Assembly: GCF_014199305.1 (NCBI RefSeq)
Contig: NZ_JACIJK010000003.1
Span: 62,001-126,000, forward strand
Direction: 5' to 3'
From: Sphingomonas aerophila
GTDB taxonomy: Bacteria > Pseudomonadota > Alphaproteobacteria > Sphingomonadales > Sphingomonadaceae
Length of the DNA stretch: 64,000 bases
Shown: positions 35,088 through 44,758 of the stretch, piece by piece
Layout: each line of letters begins with the position of its first letter
Position numbering within the stretch: position 1 is the first letter of the stretch
The notes under the pieces: generated by a model
What the model was told of the DNA's origin: nothing
The model's input: the letters and a program-made list of their open reading frames with translations, nothing else
Database searches by the model: none
Made by a program: the position numbers and the translations under genes

Positions 35088-36620
35088 ATGGTAATTACGC
35101 TTCCTAGCCTGCTTTCCCGGCTCCGCGCGGACCGCCGTGGGAACGTTTCTATGATAGTGGGCTTTGCGATCCTGCCGATGGTCTTCGCGACCGGCATGGG
35201 AATAGACTATTCCCGGGCCGCGCGGCTGCGCACAAAGCTCAACTCTCTGGCAGATGCGGCAGCGCTTGCGGCGGTTACCAAGCCGATGATGAACAAGACA
35301 GCGACCGAAGCTCGCGATCTTGCAGCAACGACCTTCACAGCCCAGGTCGCGTTGCTGTCCGATCTTGCAGGCGCGCCACAGCTGCAGGTGGACATGCATG
35401 GTGCGACCGACGCCTCGGCAGAGCGCACGGTCACCGTGAGTTACACGGCGGAGTCCGTGAACATCTTTGCCGGCATCCTGGGCCTGCGAACGCTGAGCAT
35501 CGGGGGGTCTTCGACCGCGAACGCGATGAAGGCGCCCAACATGGATTTTTACATCACCCTCGATACGTCGCCCTCGATGGCCCTGCCGACAACCAGCGCC
35601 GGCATCGCCACCATGGATACCAAGCTAAAGTGCTCCTTTGCCTGCCACACCAACAGGATCGAGGGACACACCCCAGGAGAGCTGCCCAGTCTGATCCTGG
35701 ACGACGCGAAGTTCGCGATCGTCAAAGGCACGTCATACGGAACCAGCGGCTTCGGATCCGACCAGAAGACGATCATCGATGCCAACGGCAGCTACATCTA
35801 TGCCAACCGCACCGCGACGGATTCCAAGTGCCGCGTCAGCGCATCCCAAAACAATGACATCTGCGTCTACAACGCTGATGGCACCTTTGTGGACAGCTAT
35901 TGGTACACCAACAACCAGGGGATCCGGACCCGCATCACCGACGAGAGGGGCGCAATCGTCGACCTGATGGCGCTGGCTCAGACCTATGCCACCAAGAACA
36001 ATCGCAAGTACCGGGCTGGTCTGTGGACCTTTGACCACAGCACCAACCTTCAGGAGATCGCGACCTTCCCCAGTCCTTTGACGAGTGTGAGCGCCCTGGC
36101 CGGGAAGGTCGACGCCGTTCTCGTAAACGACAAGGCGGGTGGAGGTCGTCCGCCCAACGGAACGGGTGGAAGCGAGTATCTATTCACCAGCTACAAGAGC
36201 ATCCTGGACAGGATGGCGGCCAATGTCCTGCCAACAAAGTCAGGCCAGGGAACTGACGCGCCAGGCGATACTCCACAGGCGTTCCTGTTCATGGTTACGG
36301 ACGGGATGAGCGACGAGAACATCGGCGCTGGTCGCACCCGAAATGCGATGCAGCAGGCGCAGATCGACACGTGTACGGCGATCAAGGCGCGCGGCATCAA
36401 GATCGCGATCTTGTACACCGAGTATACGGTTGAATCGATCAAGGATGATGAGCCAGGTCAGCGTGCCATCGCCACCGCAGCCATCCCTAAGATCGCACCT
36501 GCACTGACGAAATGCGCGTCGCCGGGGCTGATGTACACTGTGTCCACCGACGAGAGCATTTCGGCCAAGCTGCAGGAACTGTTCACCAACGCAATCGCCA
36601 GCGCACACCTGACACAATAA
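35088..36620 (+). CDS. TadG-like pilus assembly protein with VWA domain
   Basis: This 510-residue protein has an N-terminal Tad helix (RRGNVSMIVGFAILPMVFAT, about 16-36). It is followed by the GIDYSRAARLRTKLNSLADAAALAA segment typical of TadG. A von Willebrand A domain starts at FYITLDTSPSM with an intact metal-site motif D-x-S-x-S (Asp159, Ser161, Ser163). The VWA domain has cysteine-containing insertions (CSFACH, CRVSASQNNDIC). It completes a TadE-TadE-TadG set; no tadA, tadB/C, rcpA or flp pilin gene is in the window. Confidence 0.9.
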   Translation: MVITLPSLLSRLRADRRGNVSMIVGFAILPMVFATGMGIDYSRAARLRTKLNSLADAAALAAVTKPMMNKTATEARDLAATTFTAQVALLSDLAGAPQLQVDMHGATDASAERTVTVSYTAESVNIFAGILGLRTLSIGGSSTANAMKAPNMDFYITLDTSPSMALPTTSAGIATMDTKLKCSFACHTNRIEGHTPGELPSLILDDAKFAIVKGTSYGTSGFGSDQKTIIDANGSYIYANRTATDSKCRVSASQNNDICVYNADGTFVDSYWYTNNQGIRTRITDERGAIVDLMALAQTYATKNNRKYRAGLWTFDHSTNLQEIATFPSPLTSVSALAGKVDAVLVNDKAGGGRPPNGTGGSEYLFTSYKSILDRMAANVLPTKSGQGTDAPGDTPQAFLFMVTDGMSDENIGAGRTRNAMQQAQIDTCTAIKARGIKIAILYTEYTVESIKDDEPGQRAIATAAIPKIAPALTKCASPGLMYTVSTDESISAKLQELFTNAIASAHLTQ

Positions 36621-36779
36621 GCCCGCCAGTCGGTTCTCCTCTTATGCTTGCCTGCGGACGATCGGTGGCCCCGACCGCACGGCCCGGAAGTGTCGCTCAC
36701 ATAGCCCACCCAGGCGGTTAGCGGAGTGCCGACGCTGGAACGAAAGTCAGCTGCGCCTCGCCGCTAGGTGGGTACCCGG

Positions 36780-37850
36780 TCAAAGGCTTGCGGTGGCCGA
36801 GGCGCCCGTTGTTGCCCGTGGGCGCCGCGGCGGCACGTGGCTTCGAGAAATAGCCAGCCCGTGGTACTCGCGGTACCATTGAACGAAGCGGGGAACACCG
36901 ATCTCGATAGAGACGCTGGGCTCGAAGCCCAGATCGCGGCGGATCGCGTCGATGTCGGCGTAGGTGGCGGGCACGTCTCCGGGCTGCATCGGCTGCAGAT
37001 CTCGTATCGCCTTGCGACCGCAGGCTTGCTCAACAACGTCGATCAGGTGCCCCAGCTGCTCGCAGCGGTGGTTGCCGATGTTGTAGATCGCATGCGGGGC
37101 GATGCTGCCGCCTGCATGAGGCACTCCCGTGTCAGCGGGAGGATGGTCGAGGCAGGCGACCACGCCTGACACGATATCATCGACATAGGTGAAGTCACGA
37201 CGCATCTCGCCATGGTTGAACACCGCAATGGGCCGGCCCTCCAGGATTGCTTTGGTGAACAGCCAGACGGCCATGTCCGGGCGCCCCCATGGGCCATAGA
37301 CGGTGAAAAACCGCAGGCCGGTCAGCGGCAGCCGATAGAGATGGGCGTATGTCTCGCTCATGAGTTCGTCCGCCTTCTTGGTGGCGGCGTAGAGCGACAA
37401 GGGGTGGTCCACGCGATCGTCGACGCTGAAAGGGGTCTTGGCGTTGGCGCCATAGACCGATGAGGACGAGGCATAGACCATGTGCTCGACGCCTCGATCG
37501 CGGGCGAGCTCCAGCATGTTCGCATGGCCAACAAGGTTCGACTGGATATAGGCCCGCGGGTTCTCGATCGAGTAGCGCACGCCCGGTTGCGCGCCCAGAT
37601 GCGCGATCCGGTCAAAGGTCGCGCCGTGAAGGACGCTGTCGAGCCGTTTGTGATCGGCAAAGTCGACCTGATGAAACCGGAACCGGTCGCCACCCTCGTC
37701 CATCAAAACCGCCAGCCGGTCATGCTTCAGCTGGGGTGAGTAGTAATCGTTGATGTTGTCGATGCCGATCACGGTATCGCCGCGGGCAAGCAGGCGGCGG
37801 GCCAGGCTCATGCCGATGAAGCCGGCTACTCCAGTGACTAGGATGCGCAT
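36780..37850 (-). CDS. NAD-dependent nucleotide-sugar epimerase (UDP-glucuronate 4-epimerase-like)
   Basis: This 356-residue extended SDR has NAD motif GVAGFIG (7-13), SSSSVYG, and catalytic YAATK (Tyr154, Lys158). The NINDYYSPQLKHDRL segment and PWGRPDMA resemble the LspL/CapI group that interconverts UDP-glucuronate and UDP-galacturonate. It would supply an acidic sugar. The ATG at 37850 gives the canonical MRILVTG start. The last 26 residues are a basic, low-complexity extension beyond the usual end. It is the left boundary of the polysaccharide locus, 55 bp from cysNC on the same strand. Confidence 0.87.
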   Translation of the reverse strand: MRILVTGVAGFIGMSLARRLLARGDTVIGIDNINDYYSPQLKHDRLAVLMDEGGDRFRFHQVDFADHKRLDSVLHGATFDRIAHLGAQPGVRYSIENPRAYIQSNLVGHANMLELARDRGVEHMVYASSSSVYGANAKTPFSVDDRVDHPLSLYAATKKADELMSETYAHLYRLPLTGLRFFTVYGPWGRPDMAVWLFTKAILEGRPIAVFNHGEMRRDFTYVDDIVSGVVACLDHPPADTGVPHAGGSIAPHAIYNIGNHRCEQLGHLIDVVEQACGRKAIRDLQPMQPGDVPATYADIDAIRRDLGFEPSVSIEIGVPRFVQWYREYHGLAISRSHVPPRRPRATTGASATASL

Positions 37851-37905
37851 GGATTGCTCCGCTGTAAGGTAGCACGCAGGGGTGGAGATGTCGTGGCCGC
37901 GGTGG

Positions 37906-39828
37906 TCACCTTGGGTCTCCCACCAGGTAGCTGACGATGAGGTTTGCGGCCTCGGCAGGTGTGACGGCCGCGGTGTCGATCCGGAGTTCCGGATCGTCGG
38001 GCGGCTCATAAGGGCTGTCGATGCCGGTAAAGTTCTTCAGTTCGCCCGCCCGCGCCCTGGCATACAGACCCTTGGGATCGCGCGCTTCGGCAAGGGCGAG
38101 CGGCGTATCGATGTGCACTTCCACGAACTCGCCCGGCGCCGTCATGCTGCGCACCAGGTCACGATCGGCGCGGAACGGACTGATGAAGGCCGCGATCACG
38201 ATCAGGCCGGCGTCGGTCATCAGCTTCGCGACCTCACCGACGCGGCGGATGTTCTCGATCCGGTCGACCTCGGTAAAGCCAAGGTCGCGGTTGAGGCCGT
38301 GGCGGATGTTGTCGCCATCGAGCAGGAAGGTGTGCCGGTTCATCCATGCCAGCCGCTTTTCGACCAGGTTGGCGATCGTCGACTTCCCCGCCCCGGACAG
38401 GCCCGTCAGCCAAAGAACCGCCGGCTTCTGATTCTTGATCCGGGCATGATGCTCGCGCGATATGTCGAGCGGTTGCCATTGGACGTTCTGTGCGCGGTTG
38501 AGGGCGAAATGGAGGGTGCCGGCCGCGACGGTGGCGTTTGTCAGCCGGTCGATGAGGATGAAGCCGCCCATGGTCCGGTTGTCGGCATAAGGCTCGAACA
38601 CGAGCGGCCGGTCCGTTGCCAGGTTCACGACGCCGATCGCGTTCAACTCTAGCTTCTTCGCGGCCAGCCGCTCGCCCGTGACGACATTCACCTCATATTT
38701 CGTGGTCTGAATGGTGGCAGCGACCTGTTGCGCGCCGAGCTTCAGCCAATAAGCGCGGCCGGGAAGCATCGGTTCGTCGGCCATCCAGACGAGTGTCGCC
38801 TCGAACTGGTCAGCCGCCTGCGGCGGATCGCCGGCACTGGCGATGACGTCACCGCGCGAGCAATCGACCTCGTCCGACAGGGTCAGCGTGACGGACTGGC
38901 CGGCAACGGCCACGGGCAGGTCGCCGCCCTCCGTCACGATGCGGGAAATGGTCGATCGCCTGGCCGAAGGGAGCACGGAAACCTGGTCGCCGGGCCGGAC
39001 GGTGCCGCTTGCGATCAGGCCCGAAAAGCCGCGAAAGTCATGGTGCGGCCGGTTGACCCATTGGACGGGCATACGGAACGGCCGCGTCCGGGAGGAGAAC
39101 TGGTCCAGCTCCACCGCTTCCAGGTGTTCGATCAGCGCGGGCCCGGTGTACCAGGGCGTGTTCACGCTTGCTGTGGTGATGTTGTCGCCCTTGAACCCCG
39201 ATACCGGGACGGCGATTACCCCTGTGATGCCGATGCCCCCGGCAAAGTCGACATAATCCGCGACGATCCGGTCAAAAGTCGCCTGGTCATAATCGACCAG
39301 GTCCATCTTGTTCACGGCGAGGACGAGGTGCCGAACCCCGATGAGATGGACGAGATGGCTGTGGCGTCGGGTCTGGGGCAGCACGCCCTTGCGCGCATCC
39401 ACCAGGATTACGGCCAGGTCGGCGGTGGACGCACCAGTGACCATGTTGCGCGTATATTGTTCGTGTCCCGGGCAATCCGCGACGATGAACTTGCGGGCCG
39501 GGGTCGAGAAGAAGCGGTAGGCGACGTCGATCGTGATGCCCTGCTCGCGCTCCGCGGCGAGGCCATCGACCAGCAGGGCGAAGTCGATTGCGTCCCCCTG
39601 CGTACCAAGGCGCGCGGACTCCGCGGTTAGCGTGTCGAGTTGGTCTTCGAAGATGGTGTGCGATTCGTACAGGAGCCGGCCGATCAGCGTCGACTTTCCG
39701 TCATCGACCGAACCGCACGTGATGAGGCGAAGCAGCGTCTTGCGCTCATGCCGGGCGAGATAGGCGTCGATGTCCTCCGCGATCAGCGCTTCGGGACGGT
39801 AAGCGTCGGAACGGGCATGGGGCGGCAT
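37906..39828 (-). CDS. cysNC: Bifunctional sulfate adenylyltransferase subunit 1 / adenylylsulfate kinase (CysNC)
   Basis: This is a 640-residue fusion. The N-terminal EF-Tu-like GTPase has a P-loop at GSVDDGKST (39-47), [12 protein letters not shown] and NKMDLV. The C-terminal APS kinase (from about 455) has GLSGAGKST and FISPFRADR. With CysD it makes APS from sulfate and ATP, then phosphorylates it to PAPS. The start overlaps the cysD stop by one base (TGATG). No cysH, cysI or cysJ is nearby, but a sulfotransferase lies in the same locus, so PAPS for sulfation is the likely output. Confidence 0.96.
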   Translation of the reverse strand: MPPHARSDAYRPEALIAEDIDAYLARHERKTLLRLITCGSVDDGKSTLIGRLLYESHTIFEDQLDTLTAESARLGTQGDAIDFALLVDGLAAEREQGITIDVAYRFFSTPARKFIVADCPGHEQYTRNMVTGASTADLAVILVDARKGVLPQTRRHSHLVHLIGVRHLVLAVNKMDLVDYDQATFDRIVADYVDFAGGIGITGVIAVPVSGFKGDNITTASVNTPWYTGPALIEHLEAVELDQFSSRTRPFRMPVQWVNRPHHDFRGFSGLIASGTVRPGDQVSVLPSARRSTISRIVTEGGDLPVAVAGQSVTLTLSDEVDCSRGDVIASAGDPPQAADQFEATLVWMADEPMLPGRAYWLKLGAQQVAATIQTTKYEVNVVTGERLAAKKLELNAIGVVNLATDRPLVFEPYADNRTMGGFILIDRLTNATVAAGTLHFALNRAQNVQWQPLDISREHHARIKNQKPAVLWLTGLSGAGKSTIANLVEKRLAWMNRHTFLLDGDNIRHGLNRDLGFTEVDRIENIRRVGEVAKLMTDAGLIVIAAFISPFRADRDLVRSMTAPGEFVEVHIDTPLALAEARDPKGLYARARAGELKNFTGIDSPYEPPDDPELRIDTAAVTPAEAANLIVSYLVGDPR

Positions 39829-40805
39829 CAGAAATAGCCCTCCTGCTTCTTGCGTTCCATGCTGGCGCCACCCGTTTCCGTGTCGATCGCGCGGCCCTGA
39901 CGCTCCGAGCTGGTGGTGAGCAGCGTTTCCTGGATCACCTCCGCGACGGTCCGCGCGGTGCTTTCGACCGCGCCGGTCAGGGGATAGCAGCCGAGCGTCC
40001 GAAAGCGGACGGAGCGCTCCACCGGCCGCTCGCCTGGCCGGAGCGGGAAGCGATCATCGTCCACCATCAGGATCAGACCGTCGCGTTCCACCGTGGGGCG
40101 GGGTGCGGCGAAGTAGAGGGGGACCACGGGAATGTCCTCGCGCCGGATATACTGCCAGACGTCTAGTTCGGTCCAGTTGGAAAGCGGAAAAACGCGGATC
40201 GTCTCGCCCTTGTTCTTGCGGGCGTTGTAGAGGTTCCAGACCTCCGGCCGCTGGTTCTTCGGGTCCCAGCGATGGTGGGCCGAGCGGAAGGAGAAGATGC
40301 GCTCCTTTGCCCGGCTCTTCTCCTCATCGCGCCGCGCGCCGCCGAATGCAGCGTCGAAGCGGTGCTGGTCGAGCGCTTGCTTCAAACCTTCGGTCTTCCA
40401 CATGTCGGTGTGTAGCGCGCCATGGTCGAACGGGTTGATGCCGCGCGCGAGAGCCTCTGGATTGCGATGGACGATCAGGTTCATCCGGCTTTCGGCCGCC
40501 ATGCGGTCGCGCATCTCGTACATGGCACGGAACTTCCACGTCGTGTCCACGTGCAGCAGCGGGAAGGGCGGTGCGCTCGGGTAAAATGCCTTGCGCGCCA
40601 GGTGCAGCATCACGGCAGAGTCTTTGCCGACGGAGTAGAGCATCACCGGTTGCTCCGCTTCGGCAGCAACCTCTCGCATGATATGGATGCTTTCCGCTTC
40701 GAGAGCCTCTAAATGCGTGAGAGGCTCTATCGCCGCGACACTCTCATCGACATGAGGAAAGTCTCTACGTATTGTTGACAGTGCTGGTGCCGACATCTGT
40801 GTCAT
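39828..40805 (-). CDS. cysD: Sulfate adenylyltransferase subunit 2
   Basis: This 325-residue PP-loop ATP pyrophosphatase has the [19 protein letters not shown] motif, [16 protein letters not shown], and the C-terminal signature [23 protein letters not shown] with GYF at the end. It activates sulfate to APS with the CysN GTPase. AGAGGA lies nine bases before the ATG at 40805. Only 35 bases separate this start from the divergent cysQ start, so at least one promoter must lie inside the other gene. Confidence 0.97.
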   Translation of the reverse strand: MTQMSAPALSTIRRDFPHVDESVAAIEPLTHLEALEAESIHIMREVAAEAEQPVMLYSVGKDSAVMLHLARKAFYPSAPPFPLLHVDTTWKFRAMYEMRDRMAAESRMNLIVHRNPEALARGINPFDHGALHTDMWKTEGLKQALDQHRFDAAFGGARRDEEKSRAKERIFSFRSAHHRWDPKNQRPEVWNLYNARKNKGETIRVFPLSNWTELDVWQYIRREDIPVVPLYFAAPRPTVERDGLILMVDDDRFPLRPGERPVERSVRFRTLGCYPLTGAVESTARTVAEVIQETLLTTSSERQGRAIDTETGGASMERKKQEGYF

Positions 40806-40840
40806 CGTACCATATCCTCTCGCAAGGGGGAGGTGACCGG

Positions 40841-41698
40841 GTGAATACTGGAACGAGTCAGGATGCGGCGCGGTGCGAGCTCATCGGGCATCTTGCCAAA
40901 ACCGCTGTGAGCGCCGGCCTGACGATCATGCGGCATTACGAGGCGGGTTGCGCAGTGAAGACCAAGCCCGATCAGTCGCCGGTCACCGCCGCCGACGCCG
41001 ATGCCGAGGCGATCATCCTGCGGGACCTGGCTGAACTCGCGCCCGATGTGCCGGTAATCGCTGAGGAGGCGATGGCGGCGGGAGACGTTCCCGACACAGC
41101 CGGCCGTTTTTTCCTGGTCGACCCGCTCGACGGCACCAAGGAGTTTGTTGAGCGGCGCGACGACTTCACCGTCAACATCGCCCTTGTCGAGCACCATTCG
41201 CCAAGCCTGGGCGTGGTCTATGCGCCGGCCCACCGCCAATTGTACGTCGGCGATGTCATGGCGGGCGTGGCCTGGACCGCAACGGTCGATGCGGATGGGA
41301 CGATCGGCAAACCGGCGCCGTTGCGCATCCGCGCCTGTCCGACGGGTGACCTGTCCGTGGTGGCATCCAAGTCGCACAACACGCCGGAGACGGACGCTTA
41401 TCTCGCCCAGTTCCAGGTCGGGGAGCGGGTGTCCTGTGGCTCCTCGCTGAAGATCTGCCGCATCGCGGAAGGGCGTGCAGACCTTTACCCGCGGCTTGGC
41501 CCCACCTGTGAGTGGGACATCGGCGCAGGCGATGCAGTGCTGCGCGCCGCTGGCGGCCGGCTGCTTGCGCCGGACGGGGAATTGATGCGCTATGGCAAGC
41601 CGGACTTCTTCAACCCCGGGTTCGTGGCAGCGGGTGACCTTGCCCCCACGCCGATCGAGCCTTTCATGCGTGTTCAGGCGCGGGCGCCCTATCCCTAG
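40841..41698 (+). CDS. cysQ: 3'(2'),5'-bisphosphate nucleotidase CysQ
   Basis: This 285-residue enzyme of the inositol-monophosphatase fold has metal-site motifs [17 protein letters not shown], and [15 protein letters not shown]. It hydrolyses PAP, the by-product of PAPS use by sulfotransferases or PAPS reductase. The GTG at 40841 is preceded by GGGGGAGGTG and is the best start. Its position opposite cysD fits co-regulation with PAPS production and use. Confidence 0.94.
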   Translation: MNTGTSQDAARCELIGHLAKTAVSAGLTIMRHYEAGCAVKTKPDQSPVTAADADAEAIILRDLAELAPDVPVIAEEAMAAGDVPDTAGRFFLVDPLDGTKEFVERRDDFTVNIALVEHHSPSLGVVYAPAHRQLYVGDVMAGVAWTATVDADGTIGKPAPLRIRACPTGDLSVVASKSHNTPETDAYLAQFQVGERVSCGSSLKICRIAEGRADLYPRLGPTCEWDIGAGDAVLRAAGGRLLAPDGELMRYGKPDFFNPGFVAAGDLAPTPIEPFMRVQARAPYP

Positions 41699-41782
41699 GG
41701 GGTAGGCTTGAAGCCCGCTCACGGGGCGGGCGTGCGAGCGGCTACGCTCCCCTTCATACAATGGCGGAGAAAAGGGGCGCGT

Positions 41783-42952
41783 ATGGCGGCGGTTCAGGCT
41801 GTGGGAGGCGAAAAGGCGGACGGCGACGAACCCCGGCATATCGCTTTCGTGATCGCCGGCCTGAGCGCGGGCGGGGCGGAGCGGGTGATCAGCATCATTG
41901 CCGGCCATTGGGTCGCGCAGGGCCGCCGTGTCACGGTGGTCACCTTTGACCGGGATGGCGACCCGATCTTCCACCCGCTCGATCCGCGAGTGCGGCTTGT
42001 TCGACTCGGCCTGCCGCCCGAAGCCGGCCGTCCGTGGCGCGTCGTCGCGAGGGTCGCGGCCTTGCGTCGCGCGCTCGCGTCGGTGCGGCCGGACGTCACC
42101 ATATCCTTCCTGACCAAGATCAACGTCCTGACACTCCTCGCCAGCATCGGCACCGGACGGCGCGTGATCGTGTCGGAGCGCAACAACCCGCGCGCCCAGA
42201 ACGCCGCCCCAGTCTGGAACCGCCTGCTCGCCGGCCTGCACTGGCGCGCGGAGACAATCGTGATGCAGACCGAAGCGAGTCTCGCTTGCCTCGCTCCGCG
42301 GGCTCGCAAACGCGCCCGCGTGATCGCAAACCCGATCGCGGTGCCGGCCAACGGCGACCGGCAGACCGACAGCCATGTCCTGACCGCCGTAGGGCGGCTT
42401 ACCCATCAGAAGGGCTTTGACCTGCTGATCAGGGCATTCGGAGCAGTGGCCGACAAACACCCGGACTGGCGTCTGCGTATCTGGGGTGAGGGGGAGATGC
42501 GCCCGCTTCTTGAGGCGGAGGTGGCCGAGGGGCGGCTTGGCGAACGCGTCGACCTGCCCGGGAACAGCAACGGTCCCGCCGAATGGATCGGTGACGCCGG
42601 CGCCTTTGTGCTCAGTTCCCGATACGAAGGTTTCACCAACGTGCTGGGCGAGGCAATGGCGGCCGGCCTTCCCGCTGTATCGTTCGACTGCGATTATGGC
42701 CCCGCCGTGCTGATCCGGGATGAAGTCGATGGCCTGCTGGTTGAGCCGGGCGACGTTGCCGCCCTGGGGCGCGCGCTGGATCGGCTGATGGGGGACGCTG
42801 CACTCAGGGCGCGGCTCGGCCAGGCCGCACGGACCAGCGCGCAGCGATTCGCCCCGGCTCGGATCACTGCCGAATGGGACAAGCTGCTGCCGCGGCGCCA
42901 GGGCAGGCTCAATAAGCAAGGGTCACCCCCAGCGTCAGTTGCCAGCGCTTGA
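41783..42952 (+). CDS. GT4-family glycosyltransferase
   Basis: This is a GT-B protein of about 389 residues. The N-terminal loop is GLSAGGAERVI; the C-terminal nucleotide-sugar site runs from VGRLTHQKGFDLLIRAF to the E-x7-E motif in SRYEGFTNVLGEAMAAGLP. This GalNAc/glucosyl-type GT4 architecture suits repeat-unit assembly at the inner membrane. AAAGGGG precedes the ATG at 41783; the frame is open to 41708. Its 3' end overlaps the converging outer-membrane protein gene by 44 bases. Confidence 0.92.
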   Translation: MAAVQAVGGEKADGDEPRHIAFVIAGLSAGGAERVISIIAGHWVAQGRRVTVVTFDRDGDPIFHPLDPRVRLVRLGLPPEAGRPWRVVARVAALRRALASVRPDVTISFLTKINVLTLLASIGTGRRVIVSERNNPRAQNAAPVWNRLLAGLHWRAETIVMQTEASLACLAPRARKRARVIANPIAVPANGDRQTDSHVLTAVGRLTHQKGFDLLIRAFGAVADKHPDWRLRIWGEGEMRPLLEAEVAEGRLGERVDLPGNSNGPAEWIGDAGAFVLSSRYEGFTNVLGEAMAAGLPAVSFDCDYGPAVLIRDEVDGLLVEPGDVAALGRALDRLMGDAALRARLGQAARTSAQRFAPARITAEWDKLLPRRQGRLNKQGSPPASVASA

Positions 42953-44156
42953 AACGGTTGTCCGCAAGGTCCGCGCGCCGTCGCGTGTAGTCGGCGGCCG
43001 CGACAAGCGTCACCAGCCGGTTCACGAGGTAGCGTGTCTCCAGTTCCCCACGCAGGAAACGCTGGTCCTGCGTCGGAGCGCCCCGATAACTGACATTCCG
43101 CAGGCCGGCCCCGGCATGGAACAGCAGATTATGGTAGACCTCCTGATCGACGCTTAACGAATAGCGCGAGTCGACCCTCCCGATCGCGCCGATGCGGATC
43201 GTTGCGACGTCGCCTCGAGAAGCGTCCAGGATCACCGCGGTCCGTACGCGAGGGCGCCAGAGCATGCGGCCGCTCACCGCCAAGCCGGAGAAGCTTTCGA
43301 GGCCGGGAGCGTCGGGGTTGGCCCGAAAGATGCCGCCGCCCAGTTCCCCCTGCAAGCGGTCGGTCAGGTCGAAGGAAACGCCTGCCAGGCCGCTGATGGT
43401 GCTGACGTCGCGGTCGATTCCACTGCGATCCACGGCCAGGCGCGCGTCGCGGCGCGTGAACGCTCCTTGCACAAAGGTGCCGATCCGGTTGCCGATAGGA
43501 AGGGTAGCACGCAGCGAGCCCCGGTAGGATGAGACGTCACGGTCCGCATCCTCCCGCGTCAGGTAATTGACGTTCAGCACGCCGGCACTCGCCACCAGCC
43601 CGAACTTGGGTCCGTCGTAGCGGTAATCGAATGAGCCATCGGCGACGTTGATCTTGACGGGCCGAAGGGCGCGGTCGACGTCTGCCTCCGGATCGCTGCG
43701 GCGTTGAAAGGTGCGATCCACGCTGACGCGAGCGCTGACGCCCTGGCGTGAGCCGATCGACCGGCGCCCGTCGGCCGAAATCCCGAACTCGTTGGCATTC
43801 TCCCGGCTGTTGTCCGCGTAACGGTACAGCCGTGCATAGCCGCGTGCGCGCGTACTGAATTTCGGGCTGTCTCGGCGCGCTTCCACGGACGGCTGCACCG
43901 CGAAGATCACGTCGCCGACGCGCCGCCTGTCGGTTGCGAAAATGTTGCTGTTGTAGGTGGCCGTCGTCTCCAGCGCCGGCACGATGACGATATTGCCCAT
44001 GCGCAGGTTGCGAGGTTCATAGCCGGGCCTCGGCAGGTTCGCGATCGACGGATCGCGGCGAACCTCCTGGGGCAGGGCGGCCGTGGCCGTCAGCGCGGTG
44101 CACGCAATCCCCAGGCGGGCAATGCGGCGCGAATAGCGGGCGATGCGGGGCGTCAT
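42909..44156 (-). CDS. Outer-membrane beta-barrel protein of the polysaccharide locus
   Basis: This 415-residue protein has a signal peptide (RLGIACTALTATAALP), a short plug-like segment (NLRMGNIVIVPALETTATYN) and then alternating amphipathic strands to a C-terminal aromatic end (LTLGVTLAY). This is the BBP2-type barrel found beside Wza-like genes in sphingomonad and Xanthomonas-type exopolysaccharide loci. It probably works in the outer membrane during export. It is 15 bp downstream of the Wza-like gene on the same strand. Confidence 0.85.
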   Translation of the reverse strand: MTPRIARYSRRIARLGIACTALTATAALPQEVRRDPSIANLPRPGYEPRNLRMGNIVIVPALETTATYNSNIFATDRRRVGDVIFAVQPSVEARRDSPKFSTRARGYARLYRYADNSRENANEFGISADGRRSIGSRQGVSARVSVDRTFQRRSDPEADVDRALRPVKINVADGSFDYRYDGPKFGLVASAGVLNVNYLTREDADRDVSSYRGSLRATLPIGNRIGTFVQGAFTRRDARLAVDRSGIDRDVSTISGLAGVSFDLTDRLQGELGGGIFRANPDAPGLESFSGLAVSGRMLWRPRVRTAVILDASRGDVATIRIGAIGRVDSRYSLSVDQEVYHNLLFHAGAGLRNVSYRGAPTQDQRFLRGELETRYLVNRLVTLVAAADYTRRRADLADNRFKRWQLTLGVTLAY

Positions 44157-44171
44157 CGGTGCGAGCTGTGC

Positions 44172-44726
44172 TCAGAACAATGTCTCGCGGATCTGGACGA
44201 TGTCCCCCGGCAGGACCGGCGTGTCGCTGGTCGCGCGTCCTTCCGTGGAAGCGCGCTTGATGATCGCGGTCTTGGTGTTGGCCCGGAAGGTGTAGCCGCC
44301 CGCCAGCGACGCCGCGGTCATGACCGACATGCCCGGAACATAGGGATACGCCCCTGGACGCTGCACTTCGCCCAGAACGAAAAACGGGCGATAGGTCTGG
44401 ATCTGCGCGGTGACCTTCGGCTCCAGCACGATCTTGCGCTCGAGCAGGCGCGACGCGATCGCCACCTCCAGCTCGCGTATCGTCTTGCCCTCGGCCGGAA
44501 CCACATCGACCAGCGGCATCGCGATCGCGCCGGTGTCACCGATAGTGTAGGTGTTGTTCATCGCGTCCAGGCCCTGAACGCTGATGCGCAACTGGTCGCC
44601 CGGCCCAAGGCGGTAGGCTGCTGGCGCGGCCGCGGAAAGCTGCGGCAGGTTTCCAGCGCCGCCTGCACATCCGCTCGCCGCGATGCAGATCAGCATCGCG
44701 ATCGTGCCGCCACCAACCCTGTTCAT
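44172..44726 (-). CDS. Short Wza-like polysaccharide export lipoprotein
   Basis: This 184-residue protein has a lipobox AASGC with Cys20 as the lipidation site. It then has a Poly_export domain (YRLGPGDQLRISVQGLD to AQIQTYRPFFVLGEV) and one SLBB-like domain (RPGAYPYVPGMSVMTAASLA). GGAGGGGGAAGGG precedes the ATG at 44726. Classical Wza has about 380 residues with extra SLBB and transmembrane helix regions, so this is a minimal form and the adjacent barrel protein may complete the outer-membrane path. Confidence 0.93.
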   Translation of the reverse strand: MNRVGGGTIAMLICIAASGCAGGAGNLPQLSAAAPAAYRLGPGDQLRISVQGLDAMNNTYTIGDTGAIAMPLVDVVPAEGKTIRELEVAIASRLLERKIVLEPKVTAQIQTYRPFFVLGEVQRPGAYPYVPGMSVMTAASLAGGYTFRANTKTAIIKRASTEGRATSDTPVLPGDIVQIRETLF

Positions 44727-44758
44727 ATCCCTTCCCCCTCCAAAGCCACGCATTGCCA

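Noticed and set aside
40802..42919. Long minus-strand open frame (705 codons) opposite cysQ and the glycosyltransferase
   Set aside because: The opposite strand encodes two well-recognised proteins with all motifs; this frame has none.
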